The translations under genes and the position numbers were made by a program. A DNA stretch of 25,091 nt, taken from positions 1 to 25,091 of IMG/VR virus record IMGVR_UViG_3300017767_001797; one strand, written 5' to 3'. This document shows positions 7,390-14,299 of this stretch, in pieces (the stretch's first letter is position 1; each line of letters starts with the position of its first letter). Below the pieces are notes generated by a model. The model searched no databases, was not told the origin of the DNA, and saw only the letters and a program-made list of their open reading frames with translations. The DNA is from a virus.

Positions 7390-8187
7390 ATGAAAAACGA
7401 TCCATTTGAAGTACACCACATAGACCACTTATCACCTTCTTCTGTAAACTGTTACATTGACGATATTCCGCTATGGATAATGCGTTATTTGTATGGTTTT
7501 AGGAATGGTGGTGGTCCAGCAATGTGGAGAGGAACAGTAGTTGACCATGCAGTAGGAAATATATTTGGATTGAATGAACATTCAAATCAATTAAGCATTC
7601 CTGAAGCCTTGAAAGAGTCTGAATTGGAATACAAAAAACTATATCACTATTGTAGAAAAGAGTACCCTGAACAAAATATAGATGAAAACCAATATAAAAG
7701 AGAAGGCAACAATGTTAGTACCTATACTAAGACTGCTTTAGATTTTTATAAGAAAATTGGTCAACCTACCGAATACCAAAAAGAAATAAATTTAATGTTA
7801 GAAGATATACCTGTTCCAGTAAGAGGATATATTGACTTGCAATACCAAGACATTATTAGGGATATCAAGACCACTGGTCGTATGCCTAGTAAAGTATCTG
7901 ATGCTCATGCTAGACAGGTTTCTGTTTATGCTAAAGCCTTAGATTGTTCGCCTGTATTAGATTACATTCATGTTTCTGCTAAAGAAAATCAAGTAGTTAC
8001 AATGCCTGTAAACAATGTAGATGAACATATAACTGTGGTAAGACAGGTTGCGTTAGCAATAATGAACCTCTTATCTTTTTCTAATGACAAACAAGTTATA
8101 GCAAACTTATTTTATCCTAACTTTGACGATTGGAAGTGGAAGGAAGATGAGATTAATTTTGCTAAAACTATATGGAGTATAAAATGA
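7390..8187 (+). CDS. RecB/Cas4-like PD-(D/E)XK exonuclease
   Basis: This 265-residue protein has the ordered motifs of the RecB/Cas4/lambda-exonuclease class: an early His (GTVVDHAVG, H53), Asp149 in VRGYIDL, DIK (D158-x-K160), and QVSVYAKAL (Q176-x3-Y180). These residues coordinate the metal and align the DNA. Next to the annealing-protein candidate it would resect double-strand ends to make 3' tails for strand annealing, in the manner of Red-alpha with Red-beta. It is the first gene of the rightward operon, with GAGGAG nine bases upstream of ATG. Its stop overlaps the next start as ATGA. Confidence 0.88.
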   Translation: MKNDPFEVHHIDHLSPSSVNCYIDDIPLWIMRYLYGFRNGGGPAMWRGTVVDHAVGNIFGLNEHSNQLSIPEALKESELEYKKLYHYCRKEYPEQNIDENQYKREGNNVSTYTKTALDFYKKIGQPTEYQKEINLMLEDIPVPVRGYIDLQYQDIIRDIKTTGRMPSKVSDAHARQVSVYAKALDCSPVLDYIHVSAKENQVVTMPVNNVDEHITVVRQVALAIMNLLSFSNDKQVIANLFYPNFDDWKWKEDEINFAKTIWSIK

Positions 8188-8882
8188 ATGATACATTGAT
8201 AAATTGTATAAATGAAGTAGCAAACCTTACTAATGCAGATAAGGTTAATATAAAAGGAAAGTTCTACACGACTGTAGACACTAGAGTAGACCTATTCAGG
8301 AAACATTTCGGCTGTAATGCAGAAATTGTAACTGATATTGTTATGAATGACTTAGAAAGAGTCGTTGTAAAGGCTTCTGTTTCTATCAAAAATGATGGTG
8401 AATGGAAACTTATAGGCTCTGGATATGCCGAGGAGTTCAGAGGACAAGGCATGGTCAATAAAACGTCTGCTTTAGAGAACTGCGAAACCTCTGCTGTAGG
8501 TAGAGCATTGGCGGCATGTGGACTAGGTGGCGGTGCATACGCTTCTTCTTTTGAGGTAGATAATGCCATCAATAATAAATCAGAAGCACCAAATCTTGAT
8601 GATGGTTATGTTTTAAGACGACCAACAGGAACTGTTCTACAACATTGTGTTGATGAAAAGATTTTTCTTAAACACTTAAGAACTTTCTTAGGCGACCCAA
8701 CTAATCAAGAACATAGAGAACTTTACGAAGTAAATGCTGATGAAATAAAGAAAGCATCAGAACATGCAACTGTAAAGAAAGACCAAGATGCTTATAAGAA
8801 ACTCATATCACTTTATGACGAGTATGAAGAAGCAGAAGCAGAACGTAATCAAGAAGCTGAACTCAATGAGCAAAGCGAATAG
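8184..8882 (+). CDS. Putative single-strand annealing protein
   Basis: This 232-residue protein carries the block NKTSALENCETSAVGRAL followed by AACGLGGG (about 92-118). That block recurs in a large set of phage proteins related to the ERF/Rad52-like annealing group. The N-terminal half is a mixed alpha/beta core; the last 60 residues are acidic and helical (DEYEEAEAERNQEAELNEQ), as is common in annealing proteins. Pairing with the upstream exonuclease by ATGA overlap supports a recombinase role. An upstream in-frame ATG at 8172 would overlap more of the exonuclease and has no better ribosome site. The exact family needs a profile search; an unrelated essential phage protein is the main alternative. 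Confidence 0.6.
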   Translation: MNDTLINCINEVANLTNADKVNIKGKFYTTVDTRVDLFRKHFGCNAEIVTDIVMNDLERVVVKASVSIKNDGEWKLIGSGYAEEFRGQGMVNKTSALENCETSAVGRALAACGLGGGAYASSFEVDNAINNKSEAPNLDDGYVLRRPTGTVLQHCVDEKIFLKHLRTFLGDPTNQEHRELYEVNADEIKKASEHATVKKDQDAYKKLISLYDEYEEAEAERNQEAELNEQSE

Positions 8883-9138
8883 TATTACAGACTTCGTTTA
8901 TTTGTGTATGCGTGATGGCTCTTGGTGGACTTTTTGGGAATTGCAAGATGTCATCAAAACGAAAACAGGTAAATACTATGGAGAACCTTCTTTATCTGCC
9001 GCTATAAGGGATTTAAGGAAAACACCTTATAGGGAAAAATATGACCTACAAATGTGGGGAGAAGTAGTAGAGAAGAAAAGAATAACTAATGGCAAAGGTT
9101 ATAAATATAAATTAACAACAGGAGATAAAAATGGCTGA
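8866..9138 (+). CDS. Small winged-helix-like protein
   Basis: This 90-residue protein contains a pattern typical of a winged helix: ITDFVYLCMRDGSWWTFWELQDVI (about 7-30), then SLSAAIRDLRKTPY (residues 42-55), then a basic beta wing (KKRITNGKGYKYKL). It is likely a DNA-binding regulator or replication accessory. The start at 8866 overlaps the annealing-protein gene by 17 bases. A longer reading from 8788 would overlap it far more and is less likely. The gene overlaps its downstream neighbour by eight bases, so it belongs to the same operon. Confidence 0.6.
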   Translation: MSKANSITDFVYLCMRDGSWWTFWELQDVIKTKTGKYYGEPSLSAAIRDLRKTPYREKYDLQMWGEVVEKKRITNGKGYKYKLTTGDKNG

Positions 9139-9523
9139 TGAATATGTAATGAAAGAAAATACTGGAAGTTTGTTTCACGAAACAAAAGTAACAGTACCAA
9201 GGAAAGGTAAAATGAAAATAGGCAATACTGAACAGTATGGTGCAATTTTGAAATATGTAGACAAAAATGGTAACGAGAAATATGAACTTGTCGCTAGTTT
9301 AGGTTTACTGCACTACAATCCGCCTGAAAGCAAAAGGACAGAAGGCACACCAGATATCGGTGGTAAGATTACATACAATGGCACAGTATATAAATGTGGC
9401 GGCTATGCTAATCAAACACAAACAGGTATAGATTATACTAAATTGCTTTTTACACCTTATGATGAGGAAGGTAACTTAATAATCCCTGAAAAGAATACTG
9501 ATAATTCTGATGCTGCATTCTAG
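9131..9523 (+). CDS. Hypothetical protein of recombination operon
   Basis: This 130-residue protein is rich in short beta stretches (KMKIGNTEQYGAILKYVD, YELVASLGLL, GKITYNGTVYKCGGY) and ends in an acidic tail with a terminal Phe (NTDNSDAAF). A small beta barrel with such a tail would be reminiscent of single-stranded-DNA-binding proteins, but no firm OB-fold signature is visible and this is only a suggestion. It has a clear ribosome site (GGAG, ten bases upstream). Its position among nuclease and annealing genes fits a DNA-metabolism role. Confidence 0.6.
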   Translation: MADEYVMKENTGSLFHETKVTVPRKGKMKIGNTEQYGAILKYVDKNGNEKYELVASLGLLHYNPPESKRTEGTPDIGGKITYNGTVYKCGGYANQTQTGIDYTKLLFTPYDEEGNLIIPEKNTDNSDAAF

Positions 9524-9525
9524 AT

Positions 9526-9858
9526 ATGGAAGAAGAACTATGGATGCACCGAATAAGGAAACTAGCAGAACCCATACAAAAAGCTGAATACGAGGTTTTT
9601 GAAGCAGATGCTAATGTTAAACGTATTATTGCTAGACTTAAGTTAGAAGCTACGCATAAAGGTTGCACTACTGTTTCTGCACAAGAGGTATATGCAGAAA
9701 ATACAGACCAACTTCATGCCGCTAGATTAAACATTGGCTTAAAAAAAGGTCAATTAGCAGGTTTGAAAGTGCAACTAGATGCTATTAAAGTAGGCTTTGA
9801 GGAATGGCGAACAAAAATGGTCAATATGCGTGAAGAACGTAAAAACTATGGTGCATAG
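9526..9858 (+). CDS. Coiled-coil hypothetical protein
   Basis: This 110-residue, highly charged, helical protein has two predicted coiled stretches, at roughly 10-45 and 65-105, separated by THKGCTTVSAQEVYAENT. Its pattern of alanine and lysine/glutamate heptads resembles small phage scaffold-like or nuclease-accessory proteins. No catalytic motif is visible. The start lies two bases after the preceding stop, without a clear ribosome site, which suggests coupled translation. Function is unknown. Confidence 0.6.
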   Translation: MEEELWMHRIRKLAEPIQKAEYEVFEADANVKRIIARLKLEATHKGCTTVSAQEVYAENTDQLHAARLNIGLKKGQLAGLKVQLDAIKVGFEEWRTKMVNMREERKNYGA

Positions 9859-10188
9859 GTGAAAACTAGCAGTGCAAAGGCTAAAGGACGTTTATTGCAA
9901 AAATGGTTTGTAGAAGTATTGATTGAAAAATTGCAGCTTAACCCTAATGATTTAGAGTCTAGACCTATGGGTAGTCAAGGTGAAGATGTTATTTTAGGCA
10001 ATGAATCTAGGAAAAAATTTCCTTTGTCTGTTGAATGTAAGAATCAAGAAGCAGTCAATGTTTGGAAATCATATGAACAATGCCAAGATAATTGCAAAGG
10101 TTATGAACCATGTTTAGTTATTAAAAGAAATAGAAGTAAGCCGCTAGTTGTAGTAGATGCAGAATACTTTGTGAGTCTTTTTAAATAA
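9859..10188 (+). CDS. PD-(D/E)XK nuclease, resolvase-like
   Basis: This 109-residue protein begins with GTG directly after the preceding stop. The core GSQGEDVILG (38-47) and LSVECKNQE (56-64) gives the D43...E59-x-K61 arrangement of the PD-(D/E)XK fold. A helix with KAKGRLLQKWFVEVL precedes it, as in archaeal-type Holliday-junction resolvases and VRR-type nucleases. The strand PCLVIKRNRSKPLVVV follows. Small stand-alone enzymes of this kind resolve recombination junctions before packaging. The fold is fairly clear; the exact substrate is inferred from the recombination setting. It shares one base with the next gene. Confidence 0.72.
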   Translation: MKTSSAKAKGRLLQKWFVEVLIEKLQLNPNDLESRPMGSQGEDVILGNESRKKFPLSVECKNQEAVNVWKSYEQCQDNCKGYEPCLVIKRNRSKPLVVVDAEYFVSLFK

Positions 10189-10511
10189 TGAAAGGCAGAA
10201 CACCCAACAAGGCAGAAAAACAACACATGGACAGAGTTAGTCAGCTAGGTTGTATCATTTGCCGCCAACAAGGTAAAGGCAGAGTACCTTGCGAAATCCA
10301 CCATGTTGATGGCAAAACTAAACCTGATGCACATTTTAAAGTATTACCTTTATGTTTTGAACATCACAGAATGGGAAGCGATAAAGAACCTATTAGCCGC
10401 CACCCATACAAGGCTAGATTTGTAGCAACTTATGGTACTGAAAGTGATTTATTAGAATTAGTAGATAAGTTGTTGGAATTAGATGATTATTCAGACACTT
10501 TACCTTTTTAA
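10188..10511 (+). CDS. Ref-like HNH nuclease
   Basis: This 107-residue protein has paired cysteines C22 and C25 (GCIIC), an IHHV motif (H38-H39), LCFEHHR (C56, H59, H60) and a further H72 in SRHPYKARF. This is the layout of P1 Ref-type recombination-enhancement nucleases, a zinc-stabilised HNH variant that cuts DNA at RecA-made displacement loops. The neighbouring annealing, exonuclease and resolvase-like genes fit. It ends the first rightward gene run, before the promoter at 10526. Confidence 0.82.
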   Translation: MKGRTPNKAEKQHMDRVSQLGCIICRQQGKGRVPCEIHHVDGKTKPDAHFKVLPLCFEHHRMGSDKEPISRHPYKARFVATYGTESDLLELVDKLLELDDYSDTLPF

Positions 10512-10525
10512 ATTTATTGGTTTTT

Positions 10526-10568
10526 ATTCCGAAAAGCACTTGCCTTATAATACAATATAAAGAAGAAT
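10526..10568 (+). promoter_or_regulatory. Early promoter copy 2 (repeat family)
   Basis: ATTCCGAAAAG (10526-10536), -35 TTGCCT (10540-10545), 17-base spacer and -10 AAGAAT (10563-10568). TAAGTTAA at 10577-10584 is a degenerate version of the TAAATTGA element of the other copies. It drives the gene at 10626. The box and -35 (ATTCCGAAAAGCACTTGCC) are identical to those of copy 3. Confidence 0.7.
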
Positions 10569-10625
10569 TATAATCATAAGTTAATAATGACTTATATAAA
10601 ATGAGCCGAAAGGCGTGGAGATAAA

Positions 10626-11021
10626 ATGATAAACGAAATGAATAGAGCAAACGCTAAAAAAATCAGAACAATTCTAGAAAATGAATTGCCAGAACTTTTA
10701 GCAAAACATGGTCTTGAGTTTGAACTTGGTAATGCATCTTTTGATAGTGACAGCATACACTTTAAAGGTTTTAGACTTAAATTAGAAGGTGGTCTTTCAC
10801 AAGATGCTAAAGCATTAGAAAGCGAACTTTCTTTCAGAAAACAAACCAATCAAACGCTACTTTGCACAGATAAGATTGCAGATGTTAATGGTAAAAAAGC
10901 ACAGTTAGTAGGTTTTAGACCTAAAGCAAGAAAAAACCCTTTCATAATACGTGAAGTTTCTAGTAATAGTGAATATGTTATTACTGAAATGCATGCAGAA
11001 TTACTGTTCGCAGCTTCATAA
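10626..11021 (+). CDS. Hypothetical early protein
   Basis: This 131-residue soluble protein has no motif I can tie to a function. The N-terminal third is helical (NAKKIRTILENELPELLAKHG), followed by a beta-rich middle (FDSDSIHFKGFRLKLEGG) and a short C-terminal strand-helix (EYVITEMHAELLFAAS). It is its own transcription unit, with promoter copy 2 upstream and a strong terminator 8 bases downstream, which suggests a product needed early and at a separate level from its neighbours. GGAG lies seven bases before the ATG. Confidence 0.65.
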   Translation: MINEMNRANAKKIRTILENELPELLAKHGLEFELGNASFDSDSIHFKGFRLKLEGGLSQDAKALESELSFRKQTNQTLLCTDKIADVNGKKAQLVGFRPKARKNPFIIREVSSNSEYVITEMHAELLFAAS

Positions 11022-11029
11022 TCAATTTT

Positions 11030-11075
11030 GGGTAGCGGTGTATATGATATAAGCTGAGCATCGTTACCCTTTTTT
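11030..11075 (+). terminator. Rho-independent terminator
   Basis: GGGTAGCGGTG (11030-11040) pairs over 11 positions with CATCGTTACCC (11059-11069), two of the pairs being G-U in RNA, around an 18-base loop. A run of six T follows at 11070-11075. It ends the single-gene unit at 10626, and the T run touches the box of promoter copy 3, so the terminator insulates two adjacent early units. Confidence 0.85.
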
Positions 11076-11118
11076 ATTCCGAAAAGCACTTGCCCAAATT
11101 CAATAAATAAGGAATAAT
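11076..11118 (+). promoter_or_regulatory. Early promoter copy 3 (repeat family)
   Basis: ATTCCGAAAAG (11076-11086), -35 TTGCCC (11090-11095), 17-base spacer, -10 AATAAT (11113-11118), and TAAATTGA at 11127-11134. It begins immediately after the terminator T run and serves the gene at 11146. Confidence 0.75.
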
Positions 11119-11145
11119 CAGTATCATAAATTGACAGGAAATAAA

Positions 11146-11418
11146 ATGAAACAAAATAAATTAAAACTAGAACTAGAAACCCAAGAAGCCGATAGAATCT
11201 TAATCGGATATGTAAACACTATAGAAGAAGTAGAGCCTTTGCTTGAAAATCTTGGTGATGTTTATGCAAAAGTCATTGATGAAAACATAAGCCTTTTATC
11301 TGAAGATAACATGAGCATAGAAGAATTGACTTCATGCCCTATAATTCAGAATTGGGAAGGTGCTATGGCAGTAATCGGTACTTGGTCACAGGGAAATCAA
11401 GAAGAATTAATCTTTTAA
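11146..11418 (+). CDS. Small acidic hypothetical protein
   Basis: This 90-residue acidic protein starts at the ATG at 11146, with AGGAA upstream; a TTG at 11131 lies inside the TAAATTGA element and is an unlikely start. It is helical, with ETQEADRILIGYVNTIEEVE and ENISLLSEDNMSIEEL, and ends in a Trp-containing strand (AVIGTWSQGN). Small acidic early proteins made from their own promoter are often inhibitors of host enzymes or nucleases, but no specific family is recognised. No terminator separates it from promoter copy 4. Confidence 0.6.
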   Translation: MKQNKLKLELETQEADRILIGYVNTIEEVEPLLENLGDVYAKVIDENISLLSEDNMSIEELTSCPIIQNWEGAMAVIGTWSQGNQEELIF

Positions 11419-11423
11419 TATTT

Positions 11424-11465
11424 ATTCCGAAAAGGGTTGCGGAATTATATAAAATAGGGAATAAT
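11424..11465 (+). promoter_or_regulatory. Early promoter copy 4 (repeat family)
   Basis: ATTCCGAAAAG (11424-11434), -35 TTGCGG (11437-11442), 17-base spacer, -10 AATAAT (11460-11465), and TAAATTGA at 11474-11481. A GGAAT at 11441-11445 gives this copy an inverted partner to its ATTCC half. It drives the ArdC-like gene, whose ATG at 11503 has AGGAG eight bases upstream. Confidence 0.75.
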
Positions 11466-11502
11466 CATAATTATAAATTGAGACGAAAGTCAGGAGAAAA
11501 AA

Positions 11503-12381
11503 ATGAAATCTAATGAAGTGTTTAAAAAAATGCAAAAAGAAATCCTTGAGTTGATGAAAACTGAAGGTCAAGATTGGACTAAATCTTGGATTGGTGTTGG
11601 TGTTCCTACCAATTTCACAAGCAGAAAAGCATATAGAGGTATCAATCAATGGTGGTTAGCCATACAGGGTTATAAATCTAATGAATGGGGTACTTACAAA
11701 CAATGGTCTGAAAAAGGCTATCAAGTAAAAAAAGGCTCAAAGTCTACACCTATAATCTTTTCTTCAATGCAGAAGAAAAAAGAATCATGGTTGAAAGATG
11801 AAGAATTAGCTAGGTACAAAGCTACAGGCGAATTACCTTCATACTTCTACTGGAAGTCTTGGAATGTTTTTAATGCTGACCAAATAGAAGGTTATACACC
11901 AAACAAAGAAGTAAAAGACGCTAAAAAAGAATTAACCATAGAAGAAGTTAATGCAATACAGTCTTTTATAGATAATACAGGTGCTAATATAGTAGTAGGC
12001 GGTGATGTTGCTTGTTACATACCAAGTCAAGACGAAATCAATATGCCGCATATCAAACAGTTCTTCTCTGATTCTGAATATTTTGCAGTAACTTTGCATG
12101 AATTAACGCATTGGACTAAGCATGAATCAAGAACTAACAGAGATGCTAAAGACTTATCTTATGCAGAAGAAGAACTTGTTGCTGAAATAGGTTCAGCTTT
12201 TCTATCACAATTACTAGGTGTAGAAAAGTCAGTAAGACCTTGTCATGCAAAATACTTAAATAACTGGATAGAAGCCATAGCAGATAGTGAAAAAGCGATG
12301 ATACAAGCCTTTTCAATGGCACAAAAAGCAGTAGATTTTTTAACTAACTTACAGGAGAAAAAGAAAGAGAAGGCTGCATAG
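11503..12381 (+). CDS. ardC: ArdC-like antirestriction protein
   Basis: This 292-residue protein joins an N-terminal ArdC-type single-stranded-DNA-binding region to a C-terminal zincin-like metallopeptidase. The DNA-binding region covers about 1-130, with the signatures TNFTSRKAYRGINQWWLA and WGTYKQWSEKGYQVKKGSK. The peptidase has H199-E200-L-T-H203 with AEEELVAEIGSAFL (221-234) downstream, supplying the third metal-ligand glutamate. ArdC proteins of conjugative plasmids and phages protect incoming DNA against host restriction, although how the peptidase contributes is not settled. Expression from its own early promoter fits protection soon after DNA entry. The next small gene begins after a terminator hairpin formed at its stop codon. 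Confidence 0.85.
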   Translation: MKSNEVFKKMQKEILELMKTEGQDWTKSWIGVGVPTNFTSRKAYRGINQWWLAIQGYKSNEWGTYKQWSEKGYQVKKGSKSTPIIFSSMQKKKESWLKDEELARYKATGELPSYFYWKSWNVFNADQIEGYTPNKEVKDAKKELTIEEVNAIQSFIDNTGANIVVGGDVACYIPSQDEINMPHIKQFFSDSEYFAVTLHELTHWTKHESRTNRDAKDLSYAEEELVAEIGSAFLSQLLGVEKSVRPCHAKYLNNWIEAIADSEKAMIQAFSMAQKAVDFLTNLQEKKKEKAA

Positions 12382-12390
12382 CCTTCTTTT
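12367..12390 (+). terminator. Hairpin terminator over the ArdC stop codon
   Basis: GAAGGCT (12369-12375) and AGCCTTC (12380-12386) form a perfect stem around a four-base GCAT loop, extendable by an A-T and a G-T pair. TTTT follows at 12387-12390, then CC and three more T. The TAG stop of the upstream gene spans the loop and the second arm, so the last ribosome would cover the hairpin while translation continues. That suggests partial rather than complete termination before the small genes downstream. Confidence 0.6.
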
Positions 12391-12407
12391 CCTTTGGGGA
12401 GAATATT

Positions 12408-12698
12408 ATGAAGATATATAAATTATTAGAATTACAAAGCCTTATTGAAGGTCGTACTACACCTAGCGACATGAATGATGACAATATGCCTTTCTATTAC
12501 TCTAAGTCTAAAGACGGATATATAAATATTCTTTATATGGATTTGGTACATGTAATGCGAACATTGAAAAATAGCCTAGAAACTATTGAAGGTTTAAAAG
12601 AAGAAATTTGTGAATTAGAAGGTGAAAGAGGTGTGCCAACGATAGATAACCCACAAAACAAAGCGGAAAAGATTTGGAATATATTACAGGAGAAATAA
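12408..12698 (+). CDS. Small hypothetical protein
   Basis: This 96-residue protein is preceded by GGGGAG nine bases before ATG, a strong ribosome site. It begins with a helix (KIYKLLELQSLIEG), has a tyrosine-rich middle (MPFYYSKSKDGYINILY), and ends in a coiled-coil-like helix (LETIEGLKEEICELEGERG). No family is recognised. It is the first of four short overlapping or adjacent genes that close the rightward operon. Confidence 0.6.
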   Translation: MKIYKLLELQSLIEGRTTPSDMNDDNMPFYYSKSKDGYINILYMDLVHVMRTLKNSLETIEGLKEEICELEGERGVPTIDNPQNKAEKIWNILQEK

Positions 12699-12699
12699 T

Positions 12700-12876
12700 A
12701 TGAAGTTATCAGAAAGAATATTGCAAGAGTTATACAGTAAATATAAGATTGATGATAATACTTATATACAAGACATACAGAACATAATGACTAAAAAAGA
12801 TTATGATAAATGGCAAATTGCCTTCAAATATCCCAATGGCAAACCTTTGCAACTAATACAAGGCGGCAAAAAATGA
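12700..12876 (+). CDS. Small hypothetical protein (58 aa)
   Basis: This short gene begins one base after the preceding stop, with AGGAGAAATAAT upstream of its ATG. The product starts MKLSERILQELYSKYKIDD and ends in a basic tail (PLQLIQGGKK). It ends by an ATGA overlap with the next gene. Consistent spacing and a ribosome site support a real gene despite its length. Function is unknown. Confidence 0.55.
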   Translation: MKLSERILQELYSKYKIDDNTYIQDIQNIMTKKDYDKWQIAFKYPNGKPLQLIQGGKK

Positions 12877-13082
12877 TTGATAAAAGATTGTCTTATAGCG
12901 GCTATGATAAAATTTTAGATAGAGTGCGAGGTATTATAAAAGATGAAATACCTAATGGTTTTATGGAAGAAATTATAGTAAAAAATCTAATCAATAAAAT
13001 AGATGATTTTGAAACAGAAATAGAAAACATTATAGAAGGGAGAGAAACAGATGGATTCATTCAAATACGACAAAACAAGTAG
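12873..13082 (+). CDS. Small helical hypothetical protein (69 aa)
   Basis: The start at 12873 is chosen because it overlaps the preceding stop as ATGA, the pattern used throughout this genome, and GGCGG lies shortly upstream; a start at 12810 would run deep into the previous gene. The product is amphipathic and acidic (LINKIDDFETEIENIIEG). It overlaps the next gene by 32 bases, an unusually long overlap for this operon, so the end of one of the two may be less constrained. Confidence 0.5.
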   Translation: MIDKRLSYSGYDKILDRVRGIIKDEIPNGFMEEIIVKNLINKIDDFETEIENIIEGRETDGFIQIRQNK

Positions 13083-13233
13083 TTTTGAAGCAAACTTTCA
13101 GACTTGGTATTCAATGAATACTAAAGAAAGAATGATGCATAACGAAGAAGTCTACGAACTGAAAGAAGCTAGAGTAGTTTTTGAAAATTATTTAAGAACT
13201 ACTTTCCCCAGTCTTATTTTCAAGATTGGTTGA
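13051..13233 (+). CDS. Small hypothetical protein (60 aa)
   Basis: A strong ribosome site (GGGAGAG) lies eight bases before this ATG. The 60-residue product has aromatic residues (FEANFQTWYSM) and a basic C-terminus (LRTTFPSLIFKIG). It is the last rightward gene. Its final 42 bases are antisense to the end of the leftward late gene at 13192-13455, so the two operons run into one another. Confidence 0.55.
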   Translation: MDSFKYDKTSSFEANFQTWYSMNTKERMMHNEEVYELKEARVVFENYLRTTFPSLIFKIG

Positions 13234-13455
13234 TTCAGGTTTAGTTTCACTAGCATATTTTATATTCAATCCTGCTAAAGTGCAGAGCCGATTTTTTTCG
13301 TCAAGACCTTTAGCAGTAAGTCCCAAGCCGCCATCTTTTTCTTCTACAAAACCCTCAGACTTCACTTCCTGAACAATATCATCAGGAGTATCTTCATTGA
13401 ACATTACTGATAGTATTGCTCCTAATCGTTTATTTTGTTTTTTACTTAATGCCAC
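13192..13455 (-). CDS. Small hypothetical protein after endolysin
   Basis: This 87-residue protein begins with GTG directly after the endolysin stop, with no gap. The N-terminus is basic and helical (LSKKQNKRLGAILSVMF). The middle (EVKSEGFVEEKDGGLGLTAKGLDEK) has the look of a winged-helix C-terminal half. The tail is rich in Ser, Glu and Thr. It is the last leftward late gene and could be a late regulator or a packaging accessory, but no family is recognised. Its 3' end overlaps the opposing gene. Confidence 0.55.
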   Translation of the reverse strand: MALSKKQNKRLGAILSVMFNEDTPDDIVQEVKSEGFVEEKDGGLGLTAKGLDEKNRLCTLAGLNIKYASETKPESTNLENKTGESSS

Positions 13456-13899
13456 TTATACATTTATCCATTCTTTACCATTGAATAACAAAGATTCAGC
13501 TTCACGTCTCCTAATCAAACCTTCTAATGTTTTGCCTGCCGCTTTATTCCACCTTCGCATTTCGCTGCCGACTTGTTCAAATTTAGCCTGATTTAATACT
13601 TTAAGCATAGTGCTGCTTCTTAAGTTTCCAACACCAAGATTGAATGTCCATGCGACTAATGCATCAAACTGATTCTGTGATAAAGGTACAGTGACTTCTT
13701 CTTCAACATACAGTTCAAACTCTTTTATATCATCTTCTAAAAGCTGTTCTGCAACTTCTTGTGTAATTGTATCGCCTTCTTTAACTCCGCTAGTGTGTCC
13801 ATAACCTATTGTAAGCACGTTAGCACTGCACAAATAACTTTCTAAACGACAACCTTCAAATTTTTTAATTAAAGATAAACCTTCTTGTGATGTCTGCAT
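13456..13899 (-). CDS. GH24 endolysin (lysozyme)
   Basis: This 147-residue phage lysozyme has a catalytic triad E15-x8-C24-x5-T30 within LIKKFEGCRLESYLCSANVLTIGYGHT; the Cys takes the place of the Asp of T4 lysozyme, as in P1 Lyz. NQFDALVAWTFNLGVG (92-107) and LIRRREAESLLF (129-140) are standard GH24 features. It cuts the glycan strand of peptidoglycan at the end of infection. The start is fixed by GGGGAGGA six bases upstream; a longer reading to 14055 would overlap the nuclease gene and adds no signal or membrane segment. Without a signal-anchor, release should depend on a holin. Confidence 0.93.
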   Translation of the reverse strand: MQTSQEGLSLIKKFEGCRLESYLCSANVLTIGYGHTSGVKEGDTITQEVAEQLLEDDIKEFELYVEEEVTVPLSQNQFDALVAWTFNLGVGNLRSSTMLKVLNQAKFEQVGSEMRRWNKAAGKTLEGLIRRREAESLLFNGKEWINV

Positions 13900-13900
13900 A

Positions 13901-14299
13901 TTATCCTCCCCATGTTCCATCATTTTGGACTTTGGCAGTTTTCTTGCCACCCCAGTATTCAACTGCGTGTCCTTCTTGTACAAGCATTTGACATATATCT
14001 TCGCCATTCTCAGTATGCGGTATGCCAAGGATTCTTCCATATTTGCCTTTTCCAAGTGATTGTATTTTGAAAGAGCCTACACATAATTCTATAAGCCTTT
14101 CTTTAGCTTTTAATCCTAAAGCCTTTTCTTCTAAGTTTCTAGTTCTAGATTCTGGTGTATCTATCCCTGCTAGTCTTACTCTTTGTTTATGTAAGAAACA
14201 AGAAAATCCCAAATCAAGAGTCACATCTATGGTATCTCCATCAATTACTCTTTCTAAGATCGCATTATATACGAATGGTGTGACTGTTGACTCAGACAT
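13901..14299 (-). CDS. SNase-like thermonuclease
   Basis: This 132-residue protein matches the staphylococcal-nuclease OB fold. ERVIDGDTIDV (16-26) supplies the calcium-binding aspartates. RLAGIDTPE (42-50) gives catalytic R42 and E50. GKYGRILG (85-92) gives R89. It hydrolyses DNA and RNA with calcium. No signal peptide is visible, so it acts in the cytoplasm unless released with lysis. It sits between the small membrane protein and the endolysin, with no gap on either side, so it is coexpressed with lysis. Possible jobs are host nucleic-acid scavenging, superinfection exclusion, or clean-up of viscous DNA at burst. Confidence 0.92.
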   Translation of the reverse strand: MSESTVTPFVYNAILERVIDGDTIDVTLDLGFSCFLHKQRVRLAGIDTPESRTRNLEEKALGLKAKERLIELCVGSFKIQSLGKGKYGRILGIPHTENGEDICQMLVQEGHAVEYWGGKKTAKVQNDGTWGG

